Positions 1 to 9,100 of a stretch of DNA of 64,000 bases are shown in pieces. Each line of letters begins with the position of its first letter. Positions within the stretch are counted from its first letter, which is position 1. The stretch is from Emticicia fluvialis (GTDB lineage Bacteria; Bacteroidota; Bacteroidia; Cytophagales; Spirosomataceae), in the NCBI RefSeq assembly GCF_024793945.1, contig NZ_JANUSD010000016.1:62001-126000 (forward strand), given 5' to 3'. Position numbers and translations under genes: made by a program. The notes under the pieces were generated by a model. It was not told where the DNA came from. It searched no databases and worked only from the letters and a program-made list of their open reading frames with translations.

Positions 1-114
1 AGGAGATGGAAATATAAAATTATTCGACTGTATCATTCTCCATATATAAGGCAGTTCAATTTCTCTCCCAAAAAAATCATCACCTTCTACCGGGGTACCT
101 GTTCTTATTTTCAT
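1..114 (-). CDS. AAA-type ATP-binding protein, N-terminal fragment (3' end outside window)
   Basis: The minus strand reads 38 codons from the ATG at 112-114 to base 1 without a stop. The product begins MKIRTGTPVEGDDFFGRE and continues ELPYIW. A GxxFxGRExEL motif at the N-terminus is typical of Bacteroidota and archaeal AAA ATPases (ATPase_2-like), in which the P-loop follows shortly after. The P-loop would lie just beyond the edge and is not seen. A TATATTTG -7 element (minus strand, 141-148) and a large AT-rich palindrome lie just upstream, so the gene has its own promoter, separate from the tail operon that ends at 254. The family call is inferred from the N-terminal motif only. Confidence 0.6.
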   Translation of the reverse strand, partial: MKIRTGTPVEGDDFFGREIELPYIWRMIQSNNFIFPSP

Positions 115-140
115 CTATATAAGTTGTTTTAAGTTTGACA

Positions 141-185
141 CAAATATATATACAAATTTGTATATATACATTTTTGTATATATAA
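141..185. promoter_or_regulatory. AT-rich perfect palindrome overlapping a -7 element
   Basis: Bases 145-168 form a perfect 24-bp palindrome centred on ACAAATTTGT. A further half-site TTTGTATATATA recurs at 174-185. The minus-strand -7 element TATATTTG (141-148) overlaps its left edge, placing the palindrome at the promoter of the ATPase gene that begins at 114. It looks like an operator with two or three half-sites. The regulator is unknown. Confidence 0.5.
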
Positions 186-198
186 ATTTTCAAAATAA

Positions 199-230
199 AA
201 AACAACCAACCCAAACGGATTGGCTGTTTC
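199..230 (-). terminator. Probable terminator of the tail/lysis operon
   Basis: The arms AACAACCAA and TTGGCTGTT pair with one mismatch around a loop of about 9 nt. On the minus strand the hairpin is followed by the T-rich run TTTTATTTTG. It sits about 24 nt after the stop of the last operon gene (254). Confidence 0.6.
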
Positions 231-253
231 TGAATCCCCTTATTTGTAAAAAA

Positions 254-637
254 TCAAAACAGCTTCTTTTTCTGCCTGGCTTTTTCGAGGTCTTTCTGGA
301 GTTCAAGCACGCGGGCTTCCAGTTTAGAGCGGTCGCGGTTGATTTTGATAACGCTGTCGCGCATCACGGCAATGACCGACTGAAACGAGGCCGTCATGCC
401 TTTGCTAAGGCTGTAAAGTTCGGTGGCGTTGCGGGTGTCTATCAGGCTTTTGGCCAGCCATTCTTTATGAATCCGCAGGGAGTCCTGCAGTGCCTTTTTA
501 TCGGCCACCAACGTTTTGTTTTCTTTGGTAACCACCTTGTAATCTTTCAGTTTTCTGAATGCTCCCTGCGCCCAGATGGTGCCTCCGATGGTTGCCAGAA
601 CGGATACCCCCAATATGATTTGTCTGATACGGTTCAT
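254..637 (-). CDS. Spanin-like membrane-anchored coiled-coil protein, last gene of tail/lysis operon
   Basis: This 127-residue protein has one N-terminal hydrophobic segment (about residues 6-24) followed by a charged, heptad-rich region to the end (KDLEKARQKKK). Its start overlaps the holin stop by 4 nt (ATGA), so the two are translationally coupled. A small membrane-anchored coiled-coil protein directly after holin and amidase is the usual layout of an i-spanin (Rz-like), which would bridge the envelope during lysis. That function is inferred from position and architecture, because spanins are poorly conserved in sequence. No o-spanin lipoprotein was seen nested in it. Confidence 0.5.
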   Translation of the reverse strand: MNRIRQIILGVSVLATIGGTIWAQGAFRKLKDYKVVTKENKTLVADKKALQDSLRIHKEWLAKSLIDTRNATELYSLSKGMTASFQSVIAVMRDSVIKINRDRSKLEARVLELQKDLEKARQKKKLF

Positions 638-1161
638 TGTCTGGCTTGGTTGGATGGGTTAGGAATCTGGTCTGCATCTCCGCCCGAGCTGATGAAAGTC
701 TCAACTTTGTCTATCACGGCGGTTGGCATTCTGATGCCGAAAATCCGGCTCAGATTATCTTTAATCGACAGAAATTCGATACCTGCAAAAAACAGCATGG
801 AGGTCATCATCGGGATATTGAGGTAATAGCTGTCAACAAAAGGCGCACCGTCTTTGATGTTCATGAGGAAGAGCATCATCGTGAAGGTCCAGAGGGCCAT
901 CAGAAAAATAACATAACCCAGCACCTTTTTAACACCTTTTTCTTTCAACAATTTATAGTCGTAAGTACCGGTTTTTTTAGCCAACCGTACACCAATATAC
1001 GTATCAATTGAAATCATAAAAAAAAGGAAGATAAACAGCACTCCGTCAACCTGCCACGACTGCACCACAAATTTGAGCAGCGTAGACAGTAAAGCAAAAA
1101 ATGACACCATGTAAGGATGGTCTATGATTTGCTGTTTGAAATTAAGCATCATTGTTTTCAT
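634..1161 (-). CDS. Phage holin (phage_holin_4 / lysis holin family)
   Basis: This 175-residue protein has about three to four hydrophobic segments (approximately residues 17-35, 40-56, 80-103 and 113-130). Its C-terminal signature FAGIEFLSIKDNLSRIFGIR resembles the E-x-x-S-I-x-E-N-x-x-x-x-G motif of the toxin-secretion/phage-lysis holin family (TIGR01593-like). Holins make inner-membrane lesions that release the endolysin. It lies 25 nt downstream of the amidase and overlaps the spanin-like gene, completing a lysis cassette. The last 30 residues are hydrophilic and probably cytoplasmic. Confidence 0.75.
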   Translation of the reverse strand: MKTMMLNFKQQIIDHPYMVSFFALLSTLLKFVVQSWQVDGVLFIFLFFMISIDTYIGVRLAKKTGTYDYKLLKEKGVKKVLGYVIFLMALWTFTMMLFLMNIKDGAPFVDSYYLNIPMMTSMLFFAGIEFLSIKDNLSRIFGIRMPTAVIDKVETFISSGGDADQIPNPSNQARQ

Positions 1162-1186
1162 TGTTGTGTGGAAATTAATTGGTAAT

Positions 1187-1717
1187 CTAAAACTTGCTGG
1201 CCAGTACGTTTGTCATCTCCTCAACCAGAAGATTAAAGAACGTATCATACTGCTGCATATCATATTTGTTTGATATAAAGCAGACCTCAACCAGTACATT
1301 TAAACCCAGAGGCCTCATCATGCCGAGCTTTTTATGCTGGCTGTCGCGCTCGCGTTTTACGCCCCTGTTTCTGATAATGAGCGTTGAGGCGATGGTATCA
1401 ACCAATGATTTAGCCAGCGCAAGCTCGGCAGCATTGGCGTCATCGGCCACGAAGACCTCACATCCGGTGGCTTTGGGGCCACCGGCATTAAAATGGAAAT
1501 CGCAGATGATATCGCCAGGTTGAGAGATTTTCCTGATTTCAGTAATGGTCTGACTTAAATCCCAGGCGTCGTTATCATTCCAGACCTGCGCGTCCTTTTC
1601 CCTCAACGATTGAGTGACAGCATTGCGGAGCCTGATTGTTTCATCCGCTTCATTTCTCCCGGCATGCACAGCACCCGGGTCTTTCCGGTTATGCCCGGCG
1701 GTTATTATTAGTTGCAT
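1187..1717 (-). CDS. N-acetylmuramoyl-L-alanine amidase (Amidase_3 endolysin)
   Basis: This 176-residue protein is essentially one Amidase_3 domain. The zinc and catalytic residues are visible: H9 in TAGH, E23 in RNEAD, H75 in DFHFNA and E144 in VLVEVCFISN. It would cleave the amide bond between N-acetylmuramic acid and the stem peptide. There is no signal peptide, which fits an endolysin exported through the neighbouring holin. It lies 15 nt after the fibre/SGNH gene and 25 nt before the holin. Single-domain size is normal for a phage lysin. The family is certain; lysis rather than tail-associated wall digestion is inferred from context. Confidence 0.92.
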   Translation of the reverse strand: MQLIITAGHNRKDPGAVHAGRNEADETIRLRNAVTQSLREKDAQVWNDNDAWDLSQTITEIRKISQPGDIICDFHFNAGGPKATGCEVFVADDANAAELALAKSLVDTIASTLIIRNRGVKRERDSQHKKLGMMRPLGLNVLVEVCFISNKYDMQQYDTFFNLLVEEMTNVLASKF

Positions 1718-1732
1718 GGGGGGATAGTAATT

Positions 1733-3217
1733 TTATATAGCTGTCGACTCGATAGATTCCCAAGAAGAACCATTATAAAAACAAAATTTTCCTAGAGAAG
1801 TATCAAATACAATCAATCCTGTTGGAGGTGCCGTATCATTATCACCTTTAATAGCAACTCTCTGTGCTGAGTTCATACGCGGTAATAATACACCTTTTGT
1901 CGTGCTGGCAATATCCAAAATTGCCGAAGTTTTAGGCGAAATATTCCCAATACTGACCTGACCACCAAATGGATTCAGAAACAGGTCTTTTGCAGTAATG
2001 AGCCCTGCATTGGTAGTATTATTATGTCCTTGAAAAACAATACCATTTACACCCCTTGCAATACTAAGTGTCTCAGGCCCAGCACCTTCTGAAGGAGTAA
2101 TAAGCATTGCTGCTCTATTAACAGTATCGAGCAGATTAACAACCCAATCGCCCAAAATACGTTTAATTGCAATATATCCTGTAACGCGCGTTATGCCCCT
2201 TATTGTAACCGCTTCATTCGTTGATAGGGTATTATTTACATCAAGGGTAATGAAGTTTGCTTTGTTACGATTAACATTACCAATCTCAGGAGGAGAACTA
2301 AAAATGTTATTAATGTTACCAACAGTCAAAACTTTTTGGTTCTCACTTTGAAGAATGTAAATCTTGGCAAAAATTGTTCTCGCAACTATAACATATCCGG
2401 AGTCATTTAAGTGAATAGAATCAGACCTAAGTGAGGTTGGTACAACATCATTGGTATAATCAATATTGTCTTGTAAACTACTCATGTTTCTTGATGCAAC
2501 TAAAATAGATCTCACATCTACATAATTATAAGGATAAAGTTCAGCCAGATCATTGTTTAAAGCAATAATTGTATTATAATCTACACTACCAATAACCTCA
2601 CTAGAGGAGTTTAAAACAGATAAAATCATATACCTTGAATGTCCTAAAAATGCTACCATTGAGGCAAGGTCTGCCTTTACTTTAGCCGTATCCTTAAAGT
2701 TATTCCTTCCAACCCAAAATATAACGCCTCCGCTATTTAATGTATCAGTAACTATTGTAAGAGGCACAGCTCCATTCGCAATTACCTCAGACCCTTGAGT
2801 TATTCTGTTAAATAAATAAGAAGCACCTGATTGTGTAATTATTCCTACAACATCAGAAATAACTACCGATAATGATATAGGTCCCATGGAAGTTATAGGT
2901 TCGTGGCCTAATGGAAATGTTACTGTTACACTACCACTGGCCGGAATTACCCCACCTGCAACTGTAACTTTTGTTTTTAAACCTCCCTGCCTGATAGCGA
3001 TTTGCGTACTTGTTTGTCCTCCAACACCACGGTTTACAACATTAAAGCCTACCAATTTTGCCAACTCGGTAGGAAACGAGGTAGTAACATTAGTCACACC
3101 AATCCCTGCAGTTAAAGAATCTCCCCAAGCAGTTATTCCTAAATAATCTTTTAATTCGCCTGTCTTTGCGTAAGGGATACCTAAAATTTCCCTTATCCTC
3201 TTTATTCCTACCGTCAT
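1733..3217 (-). CDS. SGNH/GDSL hydrolase fused to tail-fibre C-terminal domain
   Basis: The 494-residue protein has an N-terminal SGNH hydrolase with block I GDSLTAG (Ser34), a block II-like NRGVGGQT, the block III-like VGRNN and the block V pair in SDSIHLNDSG. Such domains deacetylate or de-esterify surface polysaccharides. The last 80 residues carry TTKGVLLPRMNSAQR and the GLIVFDT/FYNGSSW motif, a common C-terminus of Bacteroidota phage fibres. I infer a receptor-binding fibre with esterase activity. The gene is visibly more AT-rich than the other operon members, consistent with replacement by transfer. It lies 25 nt after the small fibre gene and 15 nt before the amidase. Confidence 0.8.
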   Translation of the reverse strand: MTVGIKRIREILGIPYAKTGELKDYLGITAWGDSLTAGIGVTNVTTSFPTELAKLVGFNVVNRGVGGQTSTQIAIRQGGLKTKVTVAGGVIPASGSVTVTFPLGHEPITSMGPISLSVVISDVVGIITQSGASYLFNRITQGSEVIANGAVPLTIVTDTLNSGGVIFWVGRNNFKDTAKVKADLASMVAFLGHSRYMILSVLNSSSEVIGSVDYNTIIALNNDLAELYPYNYVDVRSILVASRNMSSLQDNIDYTNDVVPTSLRSDSIHLNDSGYVIVARTIFAKIYILQSENQKVLTVGNINNIFSSPPEIGNVNRNKANFITLDVNNTLSTNEAVTIRGITRVTGYIAIKRILGDWVVNLLDTVNRAAMLITPSEGAGPETLSIARGVNGIVFQGHNNTTNAGLITAKDLFLNPFGGQVSIGNISPKTSAILDIASTTKGVLLPRMNSAQRVAIKGDNDTAPPTGLIVFDTSLGKFCFYNGSSWESIESTAI

Positions 3218-3242
3218 AATCTAAGTTTAAATGTTTAAAGAA

Positions 3243-3722
3243 TTATACTTCTACTGCAATAAACCAAATTCTTTTACCTTCAGGATAAACAATAAATATG
3301 CTGTTTTCCATACCGTTTAATTCGTCCATAGCCACCCGCACCAAAGTATCAACATCAACTGTAAGGGCAAGCATTTCAGCGTAGGTGTTCACGGTTACAG
3401 AACTTAATTTACCACTCAATGCCGCCTGTTGAGCTACGCTTATGGGCTTTGCGGCGTCTGAGGTGTTGTCTACGTTACTTAACCCTACCTGGCTTTTGTT
3501 TAGCCCTGATACCGTGTTTCCGGTTATGGTTAATCCACTAAAGGTGGGTGCTGCCGCGGACCCTAATTCCTGGGGAAGTATCTTCAGAGTAATGTCGTCT
3601 TCCTCCTGGCTCGCTAACAATTTCAAACCCTCTTCAACCACAATAACTCTATACAGCCCGCCTACGTCCGGACGGGTGTCGTCGGTACTTACATACCCTA
3701 ATGCCAATTTTGTGCTACTCAT
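3243..3722 (-). CDS. Small tail-fibre protein with GLSNVDNTSD motif
   Basis: This 159-residue protein contains LNKSQVGLSNVDNTSDAAKP at about residues 75-94 followed by ISVAQQAAL. This motif is widespread in phage tail fibres at a shaft segment. The N-terminal 50 residues could be a particle-attachment domain and the C-terminal 45 a small beta domain. It lies between the 648-residue protein and the SGNH fibre in the same operon, so it is probably a fibre subunit or adaptor. No enzymatic motif was seen. Confidence 0.7.
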   Translation of the reverse strand: MSSTKLALGYVSTDDTRPDVGGLYRVIVVEEGLKLLASQEEDDITLKILPQELGSAAAPTFSGLTITGNTVSGLNKSQVGLSNVDNTSDAAKPISVAQQAALSGKLSSVTVNTYAEMLALTVDVDTLVRVAMDELNGMENSIFIVYPEGKRIWFIAVEV

Positions 3723-3771
3723 AAAAACCGTCTTTAAATTTTCTGGACACTAATTAATCTTATGCACCGAT

Positions 3772-5718
3772 TCAAACATCCCCGTGCAACCCGTTCTTCT
3801 TTACTGCTACACCCTTAATTGAAGTGTACTGTATCCATACCTGAGCTGGTGTCAGATTTCCTGCCCCCGGAAACGTGAAAGTCTCCCACAATGGGTCCTT
3901 TATGCCTCCTTCGTTCAGCACGCGGGTAAAAGTTACGCCATTCACCGTGTTACCAATCGTTACAGTCAGGGTTTCGCCAACTTCCAGCCGCGGCTCTGCC
4001 AGCAGTACATCCAGAATATTGGCTCTCAGACGACCCAGCCCGATTAGCTCTGCACGTGGCTGTATTTGCATCGGGTCTGTAAAAACACAAAGTTGGTCAT
4101 TACTGCCGTAAAGGCCGAAGTCACGGTTTTTCATCCGGATGGCGTAACTAATCGCCAGCGACTGCCGCTCAGCGCCCAGATGCACGTTTTTGGTGTAGGC
4201 ATCCAAGCCCTCAATACCCGCTTGCGTAAAAGCGTTTCCTTCGTTTGTTAAAGGGTATAAACCACTTCCGTCGTCAGTAAAGCCCAGCGTGCCTGTCCAC
4301 CCAGCCCACCAAAGCACCTTGTCGGTAAACATAAATCCCATTACCACATACAGCTTGGTTGTGTATCGGTCCAGCGGCCGGTAAGCGTTTGTCCAACTGT
4401 TGCTTTCGTTGGTTGTGCGCAGCATCCAGCAGGTTTTGTAAGGTCCGTTAATAACATTGCTGATGTCATTGCTTCCGGCAAAGGCTCTCAGGTTAAACAC
4501 CGCGTTGGCATAATGGGCATAGCCGCCGTAAACTGCCAGAAATGCCTCATGTATCCAGTGTTTGTAAGGGCCCTGATCATCATTGACAGGGTCGTTTTCG
4601 TGGCCTTCATTCGGCGACCAGTGCATGTTCAGGCCACGCTGAACTTCATCAAAACCGTGATCTACAAAATCGCGCTCTCCGCTTCCGTCGTTCACTATCG
4701 CTCCGCCCGACTTCTTATACATGGCTGTGCTGAGCGGTAATGGCGCCGACGGATAAGAATAAAGAATATTAAAGTAAATATTCTTATGCTGAAAGTACGC
4801 ATCAATGGCGCCGGACGGCTCCTGATAGTTAACTCCGGCCTTCATGAAAGGATACAGCTTCTGCCTGTCTGGCACGGCATCGCCATCATAATAAAAGCTA
4901 CTTTGCCGCCAGAATGCCCTGTACTGCCTGATTGCCGGTTTACCATATACGATACTCACAAAGTCGGGATTATCGACTAAAGCAGCATTATGAAACCCCT
5001 TGTAAAAAGCGGCTGCTTTGGCCTCAGACCAGCTGCCCAGCTCAATATCCCAGTGCACACGCGGAATCCTGATTACCTGGTTGTTTTTGTCTCGGCGCGT
5101 ACCACCAGCACCAAACATGTTGATGTTGTACTCTCCGGCTCCGTTGATTTCATTTTGCTCAACAGAATCAAAAGCATAACGCTCAGGCGGAATGTTCCAG
5201 GTGTAGCGTTCTGAAACCGGTATGGCCGTTGTATCAAACGCCCGGTTATGGTCAAAGGCGGTAGCCAGCCCCAATGCTCTGATGCCCTCGGCATTTCCTC
5301 TGAAAAGCGGCGCATCACCCCACCACAATTCGGCTCTGATACTGCCTGATGGCGACACCGGAACGGATGGAAAAACTGACAAACCCAGCGAGTTCATGTT
5401 TGGAATATCCGTTAAGCCTGAAATCAGGCCTGGCAATACAGTTTGTTCCCAGTTAAGGTTGGGGTTCTCCAGCACAGGCACTTCTCTGTACACCACCGGC
5501 ATATTCAATTTTGCTTCCGTGAGCGACTCCTCCAGAGACGTACCCTTTACCTGCCCGCCTCTGTTCAGCGGCTTTCCGGTGGCGTCGGTCGTAAACCAGA
5601 GGTATTGCATCTGGTTGCCCACTTTTCGCTTAAATACCTTCGCAAAGTGGTCTGCTCCCTCTTTTTTTACTAATACTTCGCCCTCTGCATCTACCAACGG
5701 ACTAACACCTATTGCCAT
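3772..5718 (-). CDS. Large tail-associated protein of unknown function
   Basis: This 648-residue protein has no signal peptide, membrane segment or catalytic motif that I recognise. It is rich in Trp, Tyr and Phe, especially between residues 240 and 500, like many carbohydrate-binding or receptor-binding proteins. The C-terminal 90 residues include VGETLTVTIGN and look beta-rich. Its place between the tail-tip gene and the fibre genes, in the same orientation and about 25-50 nt from its neighbours, suggests a structural or receptor-binding component. It could also be a polysaccharide-degrading spike. The operon context is clear but the function is not. Confidence 0.6.
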   Translation of the reverse strand: MAIGVSPLVDAEGEVLVKKEGADHFAKVFKRKVGNQMQYLWFTTDATGKPLNRGGQVKGTSLEESLTEAKLNMPVVYREVPVLENPNLNWEQTVLPGLISGLTDIPNMNSLGLSVFPSVPVSPSGSIRAELWWGDAPLFRGNAEGIRALGLATAFDHNRAFDTTAIPVSERYTWNIPPERYAFDSVEQNEINGAGEYNINMFGAGGTRRDKNNQVIRIPRVHWDIELGSWSEAKAAAFYKGFHNAALVDNPDFVSIVYGKPAIRQYRAFWRQSSFYYDGDAVPDRQKLYPFMKAGVNYQEPSGAIDAYFQHKNIYFNILYSYPSAPLPLSTAMYKKSGGAIVNDGSGERDFVDHGFDEVQRGLNMHWSPNEGHENDPVNDDQGPYKHWIHEAFLAVYGGYAHYANAVFNLRAFAGSNDISNVINGPYKTCWMLRTTNESNSWTNAYRPLDRYTTKLYVVMGFMFTDKVLWWAGWTGTLGFTDDGSGLYPLTNEGNAFTQAGIEGLDAYTKNVHLGAERQSLAISYAIRMKNRDFGLYGSNDQLCVFTDPMQIQPRAELIGLGRLRANILDVLLAEPRLEVGETLTVTIGNTVNGVTFTRVLNEGGIKDPLWETFTFPGAGNLTPAQVWIQYTSIKGVAVKKNGLHGDV

Positions 5719-5741
5719 ATCCTTTTTGTTTAAACTTGTGC

Positions 5742-6176
5742 TTAATTTTTAACCAACCCTCTTCTTGACAGCAGCAGCAGCGCTGCCCTTACCATGCTTA
5801 CACCGTCTTTGTTCAGGCGTTTGTCCAGCCTTTCGGTGTCGGTCGGTATTTTGCTTAATTCAACCGGCCTGAAACTCCCTGCAAATGCTGCCTCGGTTAT
5901 TCTGTTCCATTCGGCATGGGCTTTTTCGGTTTCTGCTTTTATTTCGGCATCAAGCGCCGCTTGTTCTTCAGCATTTGTATCTGTGTTTTTTTTCTTTTCG
6001 TGCAGGGGCTTCAGCTTTTTTGTTAGCACGCTCTGAACGTTTTCGAGCGAATCCTGCACCGGCTTTACTTTTTTGCTTTCTTCCAGCAATTCAAGTGAGT
6101 ATCCAAAATCAATTCCGGTCATTTCCAGAATCACGTCATAGTTTGCTGCTATGGTCAGCGCTTCGTTGTTGGTCAT
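5742..6176 (-). CDS. Small helical protein of tail operon, unknown
   Basis: This 144-residue protein is mostly helical. The middle (about residues 30-95) is a Lys/Glu/Ala-rich coiled coil, and the end is RAALLLLSRRGLVKN. It has no signal peptide. It lies 21 nt downstream of the 1774-residue tip protein and 23 nt upstream of the 648-residue gene. A chaperone or linker for the neighbouring fibre proteins is possible but unsupported by sequence. I do not recognise the family. Confidence 0.55.
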   Translation of the reverse strand: MTNNEALTIAANYDVILEMTGIDFGYSLELLEESKKVKPVQDSLENVQSVLTKKLKPLHEKKKNTDTNAEEQAALDAEIKAETEKAHAEWNRITEAAFAGSFRPVELSKIPTDTERLDKRLNKDGVSMVRAALLLLSRRGLVKN

Positions 6177-6197
6177 ATTTGTAGCTTAATTTTTTAC

Positions 6198-9100
6198 TTA
6201 TGAAGGGGTTACCCAGCTTGCCTTGCCGGCGGCTGTGGCCATCAGCACTTTTCCTACGGCAAAGCCGGTCATGTCTAACTCAATGCCCTGAATGATGACT
6301 TTGCCTCCGGCCGATAATTCCATGTCGCCATGCTCGGTTACAATAGCTATCATAGCGTTGTTATAAGCCGTCATGCACAGGGTTCCGTTGCCGTCGGTGT
6401 CCAGATAAACGCCGCCCAGTTGCGTGGCTGTGCCGCCCGACAGCCTATTAAATTGCAAGCCAACGGGGTAGCCTCCTACCTCTTCTTTGTCCAGTTTCAG
6501 CTGATTCCTGAACGTACTTATCTCGGTAGTGGTGAATCCGGGCGATAATTTGTTATTGAACGTCGTCCAGTCAGATGCGCTCAGGGCCCCTGCATTGGCG
6601 GCGCTGGCGTATTGAATCTGAATATTGTTGCCGCTGATTGACAAAGGGCCTGATGCCGTGTAGCTGTTGTCTTGCCACACCACCGAGCTGCCGCTTTTGG
6701 TTAGTACCTGCCCGTTACTGCCACCTGACGGCAGGCTGAATTTATTGTTGAAGGTTGTCCAGTCTTCGGCCGACAAAACACCTTTCTGACTACCCCCGGC
6801 TGTGGCCACTGATATTACTGAGCCTGTAACGGATATGGGCGATGTACCTGTGTACAATGGTGCATCGGCCCACTGCACTCCGCTGCCCAGTTTGTACAGT
6901 ATCTGCCCGGTTGTACCCGTTTCGGGCATAGGCATTTTATTGTTGAAGGTATTCCAGTCGTCGGCGCTCAATGCGCCCGGCGACGTACTACCCGCCATGC
7001 CGATTGAAATATGATTACCCGATACAAAAATGGGCGAATTACCCACATAACCGGTGCCGCCAGCGGGCGCATCTGCCCAAACGGGCAAACCGCCACTTAG
7101 CATCAGCATTTGTCCATCAGAACCGCTCATGACCGGACTGGCGAGCTTGCTATGAAAGCTATTCCAGTCTGAGGCGCTCAGATAACCCGGCTGCGAACCA
7201 GATGCCTGCTGAATGGATATACTGCCGCCACTAACTGATATGGGCGATGTACCCGTGTAACCACCCTCCAAACTCACCGACCCCCATACCACCGAGCCAC
7301 CGCTTTTCATTAATACCTGCCCGTTGCTGCCACCTGTCGGCAGGCTGAACTTGCTGTTGAAGGTATTCCAGTCGCTAAAAGTCAGGTAGCCCGATTGTGC
7401 CGCCGTGGCCTGCTGAATAGAAATATAATTGCCCGAAACCGTTATAGGCAGGTTGCCTGTGTAAGCTGCTCCGGCGTTTTCCCATCTGGTGCTGCTGCCA
7501 TATTTGGTAAGCACCTGCCCGCTTACACCTTCGTTATCAGGCATGGGCATTTTGTTGTTGAAGGTATTCCAGTCGTCGGCGCTTAAAGCACCCGTAACCG
7601 TGCTGCTGGCAGTTGAGATAGAAATAAACCCGGCACTGATAAAAATAGGTGCATTACCCGCATAGGTGCCTCCACCGGCTACATCGCCCCAAACCACATT
7701 GCTGCCGTCTTTCATCAGCACCTGCCCGTTGCTGCCGCCTGCGGGTTTGTTTAGTTTGTTGTTAAAAGCCGCCCAGTCTGCTGCGCTCAGTGCGCCTGCC
7801 TGCGAGGCCGAAGCCATAGCAATAGAGATTTCAGCGCCGCTTACAGCAATGGGCCCTGCCCCGGTGTAAACCCCTCCTTCGCTCACGCTTGCCCAGGCTG
7901 TACCGCTGCCGGTTCTGGTAAGTACCTGGCCTTCAGAGCCTCCGGCGGGCAGGGTAAATTTATTGTTAAAGCTAAGCCAGTCTGCTGCGCTTAATGCACC
8001 TGCCTGGCTTGCCCCGGCCGTAGCGATTGATATAACCGACCCACTGATACTAATAGGCCCCGCGCCTGAATAACTACCGCCAGAACCCACCGTACCCCAT
8101 ACGGCCGTACTGCCGCTTTTCATCAGCACCTGCCCGTTGGTACCACCTGCCGGCAGGCTGAACTTACTGTTGAAGTTGTTCCAGTCGTAGGCTGATAAAG
8201 CCCCCGACGTGCCGCTGCCTGCCATGGAGATGGATATCACGTTGCCAGACACCGAAATGGGCAATGCGCCTGTATATACCCCGCCTTCGGCGTCTTCGCC
8301 TTCCAGCACATATTTGTAGCGTGTGTTGGGGTAAGCAGGGTCTATATAATACAGCCTGCCGTCTGCGGGGTTTATCCAGTTCTGGTAAGTGGTAACAGCG
8401 GGAGAATCTATCGACACCACGTTCATTTCCAGCACAATTCCCCCGTTTACCACATCTTTGCCAATAAAAACGCCTTCGTCACCGTCTATCTCCTCTATCA
8501 GCAGGCCTTTATACCGGGCTTCATATTCGCCTCTGTCAAACACATATTCTTTTACGTCGCCGCCAATGCCTATCCAGCCCGAATCGGTGCCGCCATATAA
8601 GCCGCGCACATACAGTTTGCCGTCAAAGTGGTCGGCAAATGGCCTGCCAAAGGCCAGGTAGGTTGCCTGGTCGGGGTATTCTTTACCGATTCCGAGCTTC
8701 AATACATGCCATTGGGTGGCCTCGTAGGGCATATCTGTATCCGTGCCGTTCAGAAATGCAGCCCCCCAGTTATCAATCTCTTCCAGCAAGGCATACTGCT
8801 CATGCCCCTGCCATTGGCCCCAGTCGGCGCCAAAGCTCAACCAGCCGGAATCGGCCTCGCCATACCTGCCGCGCAGATACAGACGACCATCAAACTGACC
8901 ATCAAAAGGGCGGCCAAAGGCCAGATATGTGGCCTGTTCGGGATATTCCTCGCCTATACCCAACTTAAATACGTGCCACTGGGCAGCTGCGCCGGGCATA
9001 TCGTCAGCCATGCCGCTGGTAAAAGTTACACCCCAGTTGTCAATATCGGCCAAAGAGGCATACTGCGTATGTTCCTGAAACTGCCCCCATTCGCCTACGC

